From Roseicella sp. DB1501 (GTDB taxonomy: Bacteria; Pseudomonadota; Alphaproteobacteria; Acetobacterales; Acetobacteraceae): DNA of 64,000 bases. The stretch lies in assembly GCF_013112485.1 (NCBI RefSeq), contig NZ_JABFHG010000004.1:186001-250000 (forward strand), in the 5' to 3' direction. The notes under the pieces are model-generated. The model saw only the letters and a list, made by a program, of their open reading frames with translations, was not told the DNA's origin and did no database searches. The position numbers were made by a program, and so were the translations under genes. Below, in pieces: positions 44,762-53,196 of this stretch (the stretch's first letter is position 1; every line of letters starts with the position of its first letter).

Positions 44762-45527
44762 GGTCGTCCCCGCCGCCGAGATAGGCTCGGATCACCTCCG
44801 GATCGCTGCGCACCTGTTCGGGCGTGCCATCGGCGATCTTCTTGCCGAAGTCGAGCGCGACCACCTTGTCGGAGACGCGCATGACGAGGCTCATATGGTG
44901 CTCGACCAGCAGGATCGCGAGGTTGAAGTTGCGCCGCACCTCGCGCAGCAGCTCGGCCAGCTCGTCCACCTCGCCGTGGTTCAGGCCGCCCGCCGGCTCG
45001 TCGAGCAGCAGTAGCTTGGGCCGGCTGATCAGCGCCCGTGCCATCTCGACGCGCTTCTGCCAGCCGAAGGGCAGGTCGGCGACCGGGGCCTCGGCGACCC
45101 GGCCGAGATCGAGCAGCGCCAGCAGCTCGTTCGCCCGTCGCTCCGCCTCCGCCGCCTCGCGCCGCACCTGCGGCAGGGCGAGGGCGCTGGCGAGGAAACC
45201 GCTGTGGCCCGCGGAATGCGCCCCGGCCAGCACGTTCTCCCGCACCGTCATGCTGCGGAACAGCGCCAGGTTCTGGAAGGTGCGGCCGATTCCGAAGCCG
45301 GTCATGCGATGCCGCGGCTCGCCGGTGATGTCCTGGCCGGCGAAGCGGACGCGGCCGGAATTCGGCCGGTAGATGCCGCTGATGCAATTGAAGGTGGTGG
45401 TCTTGCCGGCGCCGTTCGGGCCGATCAGCCCGCAGATCTGGCGTTCCTCGACCTCGAAGGAGACGCCCGCGACGGCGGTGACGCCACCGAAGCGGATGAC
45501 GATATCCTGGACCTCGAGCAGGGCCAT
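44745..45527 (-). CDS. livG: Liv-type ABC transporter ATP-binding protein LivG
   Basis: 260 residues. Walker A GPNGAGKTT (residues 36-44), Walker B LLLLDEPAGGL, GRTFQNLALFRSMTV as the Q-loop. The signature is LPFGWQKRVEMARAL, in which the usual L-S/P-Y-G-x-Q-R core has F and W, still within LivG variation. First gene of the importer unit (G-F-H-M-three binding proteins). ATG 45527; the longer frame upstream is not ABC-like. Confidence 0.92.
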   Translation of the reverse strand: MALLEVQDIVIRFGGVTAVAGVSFEVEERQICGLIGPNGAGKTTTFNCISGIYRPNSGRVRFAGQDITGEPRHRMTGFGIGRTFQNLALFRSMTVRENVLAGAHSAGHSGFLASALALPQVRREAAEAERRANELLALLDLGRVAEAPVADLPFGWQKRVEMARALISRPKLLLLDEPAGGLNHGEVDELAELLREVRRNFNLAILLVEHHMSLVMRVSDKVVALDFGKKIADGTPEQVRSDPEVIRAYLGGGDDHADAA

Positions 45528-45880
45528 GCGGCGGCTCAGCCCCGGCGGTCGCGCCGAGGCGCGGGATCGGGCGTGGGTCGGAACCGCGTTTGCGGCCCGC
45601 TGCGACGCTGCATGCAACCTCCCTGTGCCGCGTGATGGGCCCGTTACGGGGCTCTGGCGGCGAGACATTCCTGGATGGCGGGCATTAGACCGGGAGGCCG
45701 CGCCGGGCGCAAGCCGGCAAACCCCGCCGCCACGCGACGCAATCCCCGCTTGCCATCCGGTAACATGGCGGCGGCGGCGGTCGCCGGACCCGGCCCATCC
45801 TCCGGGCCGGGCGCGCCTCAGGGGCGACCCCGGGGGCGCCTCCAAGGGCACCCCCTCGGGGCGCCCCCAGGCAGCAGCGG
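45528..45880. other. 353-bp intergenic gap with a terminator-like hairpin
   Basis: Non-coding between the Liv unit and the CoA-transferase operon (both minus strand). At 45832-45868 GGGGGCGCC pairs with GGCGCCCCC, suitable as a terminator for the CaiB gene although without a T-tract. The remainder should hold the livG promoter; no clear boxes can be named. Confidence 0.45.
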
Positions 45881-47119
45881 TCAGCGGCGCCGCTGCTCCA
45901 CCAGCACGCCGCTCGCGCGCAGCGCCTTCAGCTCCTCGGCCGAGAAGCCACGGGCCGCCAGCACCGCATCCGTGTGCTCCGCGAAGCGCGGCGGCTCGGC
46001 GCGGGTGCCGCCCGGGGTGCGCGAGAGCTTGATCGGCGTCCCGAGGCCCCGGTAATCGCCGAGCTCCGTCACCATGGCGCGGTGCGCCGTGTGCTCGGCC
46101 GCCATCGCCTCGTCGACATGCAGCACCGGGCCGGCGGGCAGGCCGGCGGCGAGCATGCGCCGGGTCAGGGCATGCCCGTCCTCCTCGGCGAAGCGCTTCT
46201 CGAGGATCTCGGTCAGCGCGTCGCGGTTGGTGACGCGGGCGCCGTTGGTGGCGAAACGCGGATCCTTCGCCACCTCCGGGAAACCGAGGAAGTCGCAGAA
46301 CCTCCGGAAGGCCGGGTCATTGCCGGCGGCGACGAAGATCTCGCAGGTCTTGGTCTTGAACTTGGAGTAGGGCGCGAGGTTCGGGTGCGGGTTGCCGGTC
46401 GGCTTCGGCCGCTTGCCGTTCAGGAAGTAATTGGCGGCATGCGGGTGCAGCAGCGCCATGCCGCAATCATGCAGCGTCATGTCGACATACTGGCCGAGGC
46501 CGCTCTTCTCCCGCTCCTGCAGCGCCATCAGGATGCCGATGGCGCTGAACAGGCCGGTGGCGATGTCGACGATCGGGTTGCCGAGGCGGGTCGGGCCGCT
46601 GGTCTCGGTGCCGTTGATCGACATCAGCCCGGTCATCGCCTGCAGCACGGCGTCATAGCCGGGGAAGCCGCCGAGCGGGCCGGTGCCGCCGAAGCCCGAG
46701 ACGCGGCAATGCACCAGGCGCGGGAAGCGCGCCTTCAGCACCTGCTCGTAGCCGAGGCCCCATTTCTCCATGCTGCCGGGCTTGAAATTCTCGATCAGCA
46801 CATCCGCGCCCTCGAGCAGGCGCAGCAGCACCTCGCGGCCTTCCGGCTTGGAGAGGTCGAGCCCGACCGAGCGCTTGTTGCGGTTCACGCCGAGGAAGTA
46901 GCTGGCATCGCCGGCGGAATCGAAGGGCGGGCCCCAGTCGCGCACCTCGTCGCCCTGCGGCGGCTCGAGCTTGATGACATCGGCGCCGTGGTCGGACAGC
47001 ACCATGGTGCAATAGGGGCCGCCGAGCACGCGGGTGAGATCGATCACCCGCAGGCCGGCCAGCGCCCCGGCGGAACGCGCGAGGCCCTTGCCTTCGGTGG
47101 TGGGCAGAGCGTCGGTCAT
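45881..47119 (-). CDS. CaiB/BaiF family (class III) CoA-transferase
   Basis: 412 residues. LRVIDLTRVLGGPYCTMVLSD at the N-terminus, then VKLEPPQGDEVRDWGPPF-like and GNPIVDIATGLFSAIG, where the Asp is the expected catalytic residue. These enzymes move CoA between carboxylic acids. ATG 47119 overlaps the stop of the beta-subunit gene by 4 bp, so it is the third gene of a coupled operon. Having class I and class III CoA-transferases together suggests activation or recycling of an unusual acid. Confidence 0.9.
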   Translation of the reverse strand: MTDALPTTEGKGLARSAGALAGLRVIDLTRVLGGPYCTMVLSDHGADVIKLEPPQGDEVRDWGPPFDSAGDASYFLGVNRNKRSVGLDLSKPEGREVLLRLLEGADVLIENFKPGSMEKWGLGYEQVLKARFPRLVHCRVSGFGGTGPLGGFPGYDAVLQAMTGLMSINGTETSGPTRLGNPIVDIATGLFSAIGILMALQEREKSGLGQYVDMTLHDCGMALLHPHAANYFLNGKRPKPTGNPHPNLAPYSKFKTKTCEIFVAAGNDPAFRRFCDFLGFPEVAKDPRFATNGARVTNRDALTEILEKRFAEEDGHALTRRMLAAGLPAGPVLHVDEAMAAEHTAHRAMVTELGDYRGLGTPIKLSRTPGGTRAEPPRFAEHTDAVLAARGFSAEELKALRASGVLVEQRRR

Positions 47120-47868
47120 GCGGCAGCCTTCCTGTCGAACACGCGGGCACAGAACTCCGGATAGGTCTCGAGCATCTCGTCGCAAACCGGGCCGCGCAGC
47201 AGCGCCAGCTCCGCGGGCGTCGGGTCGGGCGTCTGCGGCACCGTCTCCGGGACGTCGAAGGCGAAGCCGGTCGCCTCGCGGATGCTCTCCACCGTCTCGC
47301 CCGGATGCAGGCTCTGCAGCGAGAAGCGGGCGCGGTCGGGGTGGAAGCGGAAGACGCAGCGGCCGGTGACCAGCGCCTGGGCATGGCCGCGACGGAAGAC
47401 GCCGGGCTCGTTCACGCCGGCGGCCGAGATGTTGTCCACCTGCTCCACCAGCACCCGCGGCGAGTGCTCCTCGCGGAACAGGATGGTCCGGTGGGCCATC
47501 GCATACATGAAGGCCGAGCCGAAGCTGCCCGGGAAGCGCACGCTGCGGCCCGGCCATTCGCCGGTGCCGACCAGGTTGAGGTTCGCCTTGCCGTCGATCT
47601 GGCCGCCGCCGAGGAAGAACAGGTCGATGCGGCCCTGGCCGGTGAGGTCGAAGAGCTCGCGCGTGCCCTCGGTGAAGGGGTTGCCGCTCCGCTTGTGCAG
47701 CAGCGAGAGGCGCACCGGATGCCCCTGCTTGTGCACCAGCCAGCAGGCGGCGGCCGGGATGGGCGAGGCGGCGCCGACCGCGATATGGCGGGCGGGCGGC
47801 GCCTCCGGGTCCAGGATCAGCCGCGCCAGCACCGCGGCCAGGCGCTCCTCGAGACGGATGTCGCTCAT
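47116..47868 (-). CDS. CoA-transferase family I, beta-type subunit
   Basis: 250 residues. It resembles GctB/IpdB-like proteins: RHIAVGAASPIPAAACWL, DLFFLGGGQIDGKANLN and a RFPGSFGSAFMYAM stretch. The canonical S-E-N-G motif carrying the catalytic Glu is not visible; the corresponding place reads LLHKRSGNPFTEG. It may therefore be a transferase-like hydrolase, as IpdAB is known to be, or use another residue. It overlaps both neighbours by 4 bp. Confidence 0.8.
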   Translation of the reverse strand: MSDIRLEERLAAVLARLILDPEAPPARHIAVGAASPIPAAACWLVHKQGHPVRLSLLHKRSGNPFTEGTRELFDLTGQGRIDLFFLGGGQIDGKANLNLVGTGEWPGRSVRFPGSFGSAFMYAMAHRTILFREEHSPRVLVEQVDNISAAGVNEPGVFRRGHAQALVTGRCVFRFHPDRARFSLQSLHPGETVESIREATGFAFDVPETVPQTPDPTPAELALLRGPVCDEMLETYPEFCARVFDRKAAA

Positions 47869-48707
47869 TCCGCGGCCACCGCCCGCTGTGCCGCTTGCGG
47901 CGCCGTCACCTCGCGCGCCAGCCACTCGGCGAAGCCGGCCTCGGTCCGCGCCATGCGGGCATAGTCGGAGACATAGGCGGCGTCGAAGCCGTATTCGTCG
48001 AGCAGCGCGACCGGATGCGCGCCACGCTCGGCGATGGCGATGTCGGTGACATAGGTGGCGCTGATGGTGCCGGCCGCGAGGCGCTCGTCCTCAAGGAAAT
48101 TGCCGGGTACCACACGCTCCACCGTCACCAGGGCGCGCTTGCTGGCATGCGCGATGGTGGCGCATTCCCGCCGCCGGCCGAGCCAGACATTGCCCTCCGC
48201 ATCCGCCATGACGGCATGGAAGATCGCCACGTCCGGTTGCAGCGCCGGCAGCAGGACGATCGGATCCTCGCCCGTCCCCTCATAGGGGTTCGGCACCACC
48301 TTCCAGTCGGGCCGGTGGGCCAGGATGTCGCTGCCGATCAGCCCGCGCAGCGGCATGAAGGGCACGCCCTTCTCCGCCGCCTGCAGCATGGTGTGGACCG
48401 CCGGGCAGGTGCAGTCGCGCACCCGGATCGTGCCGGCCTTCACCGCCGCCGAGAAGCGCGGCGCGAAGCCGGCCTCGCCGAGGGAGACGGCGCTGGTCTC
48501 GATCTCGGCGACGCAGCCGGCGCCGATCAGCATGTCGGCGGCGAAGCCCGCGACCGGCACGCCGAGCAGCCGCAGGCCGCGCGCGCCGCGCCGCACCAGC
48601 GCCTTGGCCAGGGCCACGGAGGGCAGGGAATTGTCGGGCGGCAGGGCCAGCAGCGCGCCATCCGGCACGCTCGCGGCCATCGCCTCCAGGCTGATCGGGC
48701 TGGTCAT
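47865..48707 (-). CDS. CoA-transferase family I, alpha-type subunit
   Basis: 280 residues. A Rossmann-like N-terminal half (PDGALLALPPDNSLPSVALA, then GLRLLGVPVAGFAADML) is followed by the conserved middle LRGLIGSDILAHRP and NPYEGTGEDPIVLLPAL. It pairs with the next gene as an alpha/beta CoA-transferase of the glutaconate type. GGAGGAG precedes the ATG. First gene of a three-gene coupled operon. Confidence 0.83.
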   Translation of the reverse strand: MTSPISLEAMAASVPDGALLALPPDNSLPSVALAKALVRRGARGLRLLGVPVAGFAADMLIGAGCVAEIETSAVSLGEAGFAPRFSAAVKAGTIRVRDCTCPAVHTMLQAAEKGVPFMPLRGLIGSDILAHRPDWKVVPNPYEGTGEDPIVLLPALQPDVAIFHAVMADAEGNVWLGRRRECATIAHASKRALVTVERVVPGNFLEDERLAAGTISATYVTDIAIAERGAHPVALLDEYGFDAAYVSDYARMARTEAGFAEWLAREVTAPQAAQRAVAAE

Positions 48708-48731
48708 CGGCTCTCCTCCTTGGCGCCAAGA

Positions 48732-48763
48732 CTAGAGCAGATCGCTTCGACCGGAAACGCGCC
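48732..48763 (-). repeat. Possible remnant of family A repeat (outer end only)
   Basis: CTAGAGC-GATCGCTT followed by GGAAAC matches the outer end of copy 2 read in reverse (CTAGAGC, GATCGCTT, GGAAAC in the same order). The hairpin part is absent. It lies just upstream of the CoA-transferase operon. Confidence 0.45.
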
Positions 48764-48823
48764 GGGATCTCCTTTGCTCAGGGGGCTTGCCGCCGACCCG
48801 GTTCGGCACCCAGGCTGCGGGTC

Positions 48824-49402
48824 ATGCCGAGGCCCCTGAGCCCCACCGGCCCGCGCCTCCTCCTCCGCCCTTGGCGGGAGGCGGACCGGGCGCCGCTTGC
48901 CGCCATCAACGCCGATCCGGTGGCGATGCGGCATTTCGCGGCACCGATGACGCGGGCCGAAAGCGATGCCTGGATGGACCGGCTGCAGCGGCATATCGAG
49001 GCGCATGGCTGGGGCTTCTGGTGCGTCGAGCGGCGGGACGCGCCGGGCTGCATCGGCGCGGTCGGGCTGATGCACCTCGCCTTCGCCCCACCCTGGGACG
49101 TGGATGGCGGCGCGTCCGTGGTCGAGATCGGCTGGCGGATCGCCCCCGGCCTGCAGCGCCAGGGCCTAGCCGAGGAGGCGGCTCGCCTGGCGCTCGCCGC
49201 CGGCTTCGGGCCGATCGGCCTCGCCGAGATCGTCGCCTTCACCCGGCCGGCCAACGAGCCTTCCTGGCGACTGATGCAGAAGCTCGGCATGACGCGCGGA
49301 ACGGATTTCGAGCATCCGCGCCTGCCCGAGGGCCATCCCGCCCGGCCGCACATCCTCTATCGCCTCACGTGGGCGGATTGGCGGGCGCGGCAGCCGGGGT
49401 GA
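48824..49402 (+). CDS. GNAT-family N-acetyltransferase (RimJ/RimL type)
   Basis: 192 residues. RLLLRPWREADRAPLAAIN at the start, EIGWRIAPGLQRQGLAEEA as the acetyl-CoA-binding motif, and ANEPSWRLMQKLGM near the end, the standard Acetyltransf_3 pattern. It acetylates an amine on a protein or small molecule; the target is unknown. Divergent from the CoA-transferase operon. Confidence 0.9.
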   Translation: MPRPLSPTGPRLLLRPWREADRAPLAAINADPVAMRHFAAPMTRAESDAWMDRLQRHIEAHGWGFWCVERRDAPGCIGAVGLMHLAFAPPWDVDGGASVVEIGWRIAPGLQRQGLAEEAARLALAAGFGPIGLAEIVAFTRPANEPSWRLMQKLGMTRGTDFEHPRLPEGHPARPHILYRLTWADWRARQPG

Positions 49403-49467
49403 GGGCAGCGGCCGCATTCCCCATCGCCGGAAGGGCGCCTACCCTCCCGCGCCGGAGGAGACCGTCC

Positions 49468-51414
49468 ATGCGCCGAGCCCTGCTGCGCCTTGCCGCCGCC
49501 TGCCTGCTGACCGTCGCGGCGACGGCCGGCGGCCGGGCGGAGGTGACGCGCCTCGATCCCGAGGGGCCGCCCGCCCCGGCCTTCGGTGGCCGGACGTTCA
49601 GCAAGGCCGGCCAGTACGAGCGGCTGGCCTTCAAGGCCACCATCGCCCTCGATCCCGCCGACCCGCGCAATGCCGGCATCGTCGACCTCGCCATCGCACC
49701 GCGCAACGCCGCGGGGCGGGTGGAGGCGGTGGCGGATCTGGTGCTGCTGCGCCCGACCGGCCAAGGCAACGGCGCCCTGCTGGTCGAGGTGCCGAATCGC
49801 GGCCGCGAGCTTCTCGGCCAGCTCCTGGACGACACCGCCGCGGCGAATCTGCTTGCCGCCGGCCGGGACGCCGGCAACGGCTACTTGCTGCGGGAGGGCT
49901 ATACCCTCGCCTGGATCGGCTGGCAGGCCGATCTCGCACCGGGGGAGGGGCTGCGCCTGGCCGCGCCGGTGCTGCCGGGGGTGACCGGCCTCTCGCGCGA
50001 GGAATTCCTCTTCGACCACCTCCGCAGCCCGGTGACGGCGCCGCTCACCTATCCGGTCGCGACGGAGGCGGGGGCGCGGCTCACCGTGCGGGCCCGGGCC
50101 GAGGACCCCCGGCAGACCCCAGCCGATCTCGGCTTCCGCTTCACCGGCCCGCGGCAGATCGAGATCACCCGCCCCGCCGGCTTCGATGCCGGCGCGCTCT
50201 ACGAGCTGATCTACACCGCGAAGGAGCCGGTGGTGCAGGGCATCGCCTTCGCCGCCTTCCGCGACATCGCCGCCTTCCTGCGGCATGCGCCGGGGCTGCG
50301 GAACCCGCTGGCATCGGCGGGCATCGCGCCGGAGCGCGCCATCCTCGCCGGCATCTCGCAATCCGGGCGCTTCGTGCGGGACTACCTCTACCAGGGCTTC
50401 AACGAGGACGAGCAGGGCCGCCAGGTCTATGGCGCCATGCTGGCGCATATCCCCGGCACCCGCCGGACCTTCACCAATGCCCGCTTCGCCCAACCCGGCC
50501 GCAACCCGACGCCGCATGGCGACCGACTCTATCCGGCCGACCAATTCCCCTTCGCCTATGCGGCGAGCGAGGACCATCTGACCGGCCGCCGCGACGGGCT
50601 GCTCGAGCGGTGCCGGGCCAGCAACACCTGCCCGCGCCTCATGCAGACCGACAGCGAGTACGAGTTCTGGGGCGCCCGGGCCTCGCTGCTGGTCACCGAC
50701 ACGCGCGGCGACCCGCTGCCCCTGCCGCCCGAGGTGCGGGCCTACATGCTGGCCGGCCACCCGCATTTCGCCGCGGCGCAGGCCGTCGCCGCGCGGATCG
50801 ACCGCTGCGCCCTGCCGGTGAACCCGCTGCAGGCCGGGGCGCCGATGCGAGCCCTGCTGCTGGCGCTGGATGCCTGGCTGCGCGAGGGGAAGGAGCCCCC
50901 TGCCAGCCGCTATCCCGGCCACGCCGACGGCACGCTCCAGCCCGCCGAGGGGCTCTACCCCGCCATTCCCGGCCTGCCCTATCGCGGCGAGCACGGGCCG
51001 GCGCAACTGGTCGATGCCGAGGCGATGCCGCCGGTGGTCAAGGGCGAGTACACGGTGCTGCTGCCCCGCGTCGATGCCGACGGCAATGCCGCGGCCGGAT
51101 TGCGCAGCCCGGTCCTCGCCGTGCCGAAGGCCACCTATACCGGCTGGAACCCGCGGGCCGAGGGCTTCGCCCCCGGCGCGCTCTGCTACAACACCGGCGC
51201 CGTGCTGCCCTTCGCCGCGACCCGCGCGGAGCGCCTGGCGGCGGGCGACCCGCGTCCCTCGCTGGAGGAACGCTACCCGGACCAGGGCGCCTATGTCGCC
51301 GCGGTGCGCCGGGCGGCGGCGCATCTGGTGGCGGAGCGGCTGCTGCTGCCGGCCGATGCCACGGCCATGGCCGCCGCGGCGGCGGCGGACAGCCTGGCCC
51401 GGCTGCACCGCTGA
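49468..51414 (+). CDS. Secreted alpha/beta hydrolase-domain protein (Abhydrolase_10-like)
   Basis: 648 residues. A signal peptide (LLRLAAACLLTVAATAGG) is followed by a beta-rich N-terminal region and a hydrolase domain with the nucleophile elbow G-I-S-Q-S-G-R-F. A wide insertion has an HIPGTRRTFTNARF stretch. It resembles the large periplasmic alpha/beta hydrolase-domain proteins found in soil alpha- and betaproteobacteria; substrates are not known. GGAGGAG precedes ATG 49468. The open frame reaching back to 48787 is a shadow of the acetyltransferase gene. Confidence 0.85.
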   Translation: MRRALLRLAAACLLTVAATAGGRAEVTRLDPEGPPAPAFGGRTFSKAGQYERLAFKATIALDPADPRNAGIVDLAIAPRNAAGRVEAVADLVLLRPTGQGNGALLVEVPNRGRELLGQLLDDTAAANLLAAGRDAGNGYLLREGYTLAWIGWQADLAPGEGLRLAAPVLPGVTGLSREEFLFDHLRSPVTAPLTYPVATEAGARLTVRARAEDPRQTPADLGFRFTGPRQIEITRPAGFDAGALYELIYTAKEPVVQGIAFAAFRDIAAFLRHAPGLRNPLASAGIAPERAILAGISQSGRFVRDYLYQGFNEDEQGRQVYGAMLAHIPGTRRTFTNARFAQPGRNPTPHGDRLYPADQFPFAYAASEDHLTGRRDGLLERCRASNTCPRLMQTDSEYEFWGARASLLVTDTRGDPLPLPPEVRAYMLAGHPHFAAAQAVAARIDRCALPVNPLQAGAPMRALLLALDAWLREGKEPPASRYPGHADGTLQPAEGLYPAIPGLPYRGEHGPAQLVDAEAMPPVVKGEYTVLLPRVDADGNAAAGLRSPVLAVPKATYTGWNPRAEGFAPGALCYNTGAVLPFAATRAERLAAGDPRPSLEERYPDQGAYVAAVRRAAAHLVAERLLLPADATAMAAAAAADSLARLHR

Positions 51415-51538
51415 GGCGCGGCGCGCGCGGCGGGCGGTCGGCCGTCTTGCACGGGGGCGACGATCCGCCCCATGCTGGCCGCAACCGCCGACGCGGCCGC
51501 CATCACCGACGTACGGCAGCAACAGGGGAGGTGCCTTC

Positions 51539-52756
51539 ATGGCCGTAGCCGCAGCCGGCACCCTGCCGCCGGAGCGCCGGGCGGCGGTGCCGGAGCCCGA
51601 CCCCGTAGCCGAGGCCCGCGCCCTCATCCCGATGCTGACCGCCGCCGGTCCCGCCATCGAGCAGGCCAAGGCACTGCCGCCCGAGGTGCTGGAGGCGCTG
51701 CACGCCCGCGGCTTCCTGCGCCTGCTGCTGCCGCGCGAGATCGGCGGCCGCGACCTGCCGCTGCCCGACTTCGCCGAACTCTGCGAGGCGCTGGCCATGG
51801 GCGATGCCAGCACCGCCTGGTGCGTCTGCCAGGGCAATGTCTCGGCCATGAGCGCCGCGGCCTATCTGGCGCCGGAGGTGGCGCGCCGCCTGTTCGGCGA
51901 GCCGCGCAGCGCCCTCGCCTGGGGCGCCCGGCACGGCCAGGCCAGGGCGGTGATCGTCGAGGGCGGCTACCGCGTCACCGGGCGCTGGGACTTCGCCAGC
52001 GGCAACCGCCATGCGACGCTGCTCGGCGCGCACCTGCCCGCCGTCTTTCCCGAGGGCAACCCGCGTCTCTCGCCGGAGGGACGGCCGGAGGATGTGACGG
52101 TGCTGTTCCCGCGCGAGGCGGCGCAGGTGACGCCGGAATGGAACGCGATCGGGCTGCTCGGCACCGGCAGCGACAGCTACGAGGTCCGGGACCTCTTCGT
52201 CCCCACGGCACAGGCCTGCACCCGCGACCGCTTCGAGGCGCGCCAGGACCGCCGGCCGGTGACCGCCATCACCTCGCATCTCTGCTATGCCACCGGCTTC
52301 TCCGCCACCGCCCTCGGCACCGCCCGCGGGCTGCTCGATCGCGCTATCGCCCTCGCCCGCGGCAAGACCGCGCGCGCCGGGGCGCAGCCCATGGCGGAGA
52401 ATCACGGCGTGCAATCGGAGGTGGCGCAGCTCGAGGCCAGCCTGCGCGGCGCCCGGATGTACCTGCTGGGGACGGTGCGCGAGGTCTGGGCCGAGACGGT
52501 CGCGCGCGGCGAGCCCGGGATGGAGGGCCGCATCGCGCTGCGGCTGGCCACGACCACGGTGATGCGGCAGGCGACCGATGTTTCCATCGCCTGTTACCGC
52601 GCCGCCGGCACCACGGCGGTGCTGGAATCGAACCCCTTCGAACGGCGCTTCCGGGACGCGATGAGCATCTCCCAGCACCTGCAGGCGACACCCTGGCATC
52701 TGGAGACGGTAGGGCGCTGGCTGCTCGGGGATCCGCAGCGGCCGGCCTTCGTCTAG
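51539..52756 (+). CDS. Acyl-CoA dehydrogenase-fold flavin monooxygenase (HsaA/DszC-like)
   Basis: 405 residues. The acyl-CoA dehydrogenase fold is visible (FLRLLLPREIGGRDLPLPDF, GDASTAWCVCQGN, VTGRWDFASGNRHA, GLLGTGSDSYEV). The sequence follows the Acyl-CoA_dh_2 pattern of reduced-flavin-dependent hydroxylases such as HsaA, not true dehydrogenases, and the usual catalytic Glu of dehydrogenases is not apparent. Such oxygenases need a separate flavin reductase; one is encoded at 54921. GGGGAGG precedes the start. The TAG stop lies inside a repeat element. Confidence 0.83.
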   Translation: MAVAAAGTLPPERRAAVPEPDPVAEARALIPMLTAAGPAIEQAKALPPEVLEALHARGFLRLLLPREIGGRDLPLPDFAELCEALAMGDASTAWCVCQGNVSAMSAAAYLAPEVARRLFGEPRSALAWGARHGQARAVIVEGGYRVTGRWDFASGNRHATLLGAHLPAVFPEGNPRLSPEGRPEDVTVLFPREAAQVTPEWNAIGLLGTGSDSYEVRDLFVPTAQACTRDRFEARQDRRPVTAITSHLCYATGFSATALGTARGLLDRAIALARGKTARAGAQPMAENHGVQSEVAQLEASLRGARMYLLGTVREVWAETVARGEPGMEGRIALRLATTTVMRQATDVSIACYRAAGTTAVLESNPFERRFRDAMSISQHLQATPWHLETVGRWLLGDPQRPAFV

Positions 52757-52859
52757 ACAATGATCCGCTCACACAGGGTCGCGGATCATGGTCCAGGCCG
52801 TTGCTTGATCGCGTGAGTCGCGCTTTTCGATGTTTCCACCTCAAGCGATCGCGCTCTAG
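52753..52859 (+). repeat. Family A dispersed repeat, copy 2 (full length)
   Basis: About 107 bp, bounded by CTAG on both sides. A 9-bp stem ATGATCCGC (52760-52768) pairs with GCGGATCAT (52781-52789) around the loop TCACACAGGGTC. GATCGCGTGAGTCGCG follows, and an outer arm reads CTCAAGCGATCGCG. The left CTAG supplies the stop codon of the preceding gene. Confidence 0.88.
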
Positions 52860-53196
52860 TGCCGCGACCTCGCCATCTCGCGGCCTTCGGGATCGGGGCG
52901 CCGGCCCTGGCTTTCCGTGGCCCGCCGGTTCCCGGGGCAAGTCCCGGCTGACCGGCCCGGCCTCAAAGGGGGAGCGGGCGGCGCGTTTCTGCAGGCGGAC
53001 TCGCAGCAGCCTCCTTCGCCGGATCGGGCCCGGATGCTCCGGGGAGTTGACGGCGTGACCGCTCCGCCTCCCTCCGCGCGGGAGGCCGGCCTGCCATCGC
53101 TTGGCCATGCGCGGCTGCGGGACCCGCTGGCGGGAACCGCGGGCATGGCGCAACCGCTTCATCCGGCGGGATCTGCCCTGCCCAAGGAGACCGCCT
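52860..53196. other. Non-coding stretch upstream of the MFS gene
   Basis: 337 bases after the repeat without a convincing gene; the open frame at 52917-53204 has a composition unlike protein and overlaps the MFS start. It probably holds the MFS promoter, but no box can be named. Confidence 0.4.
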
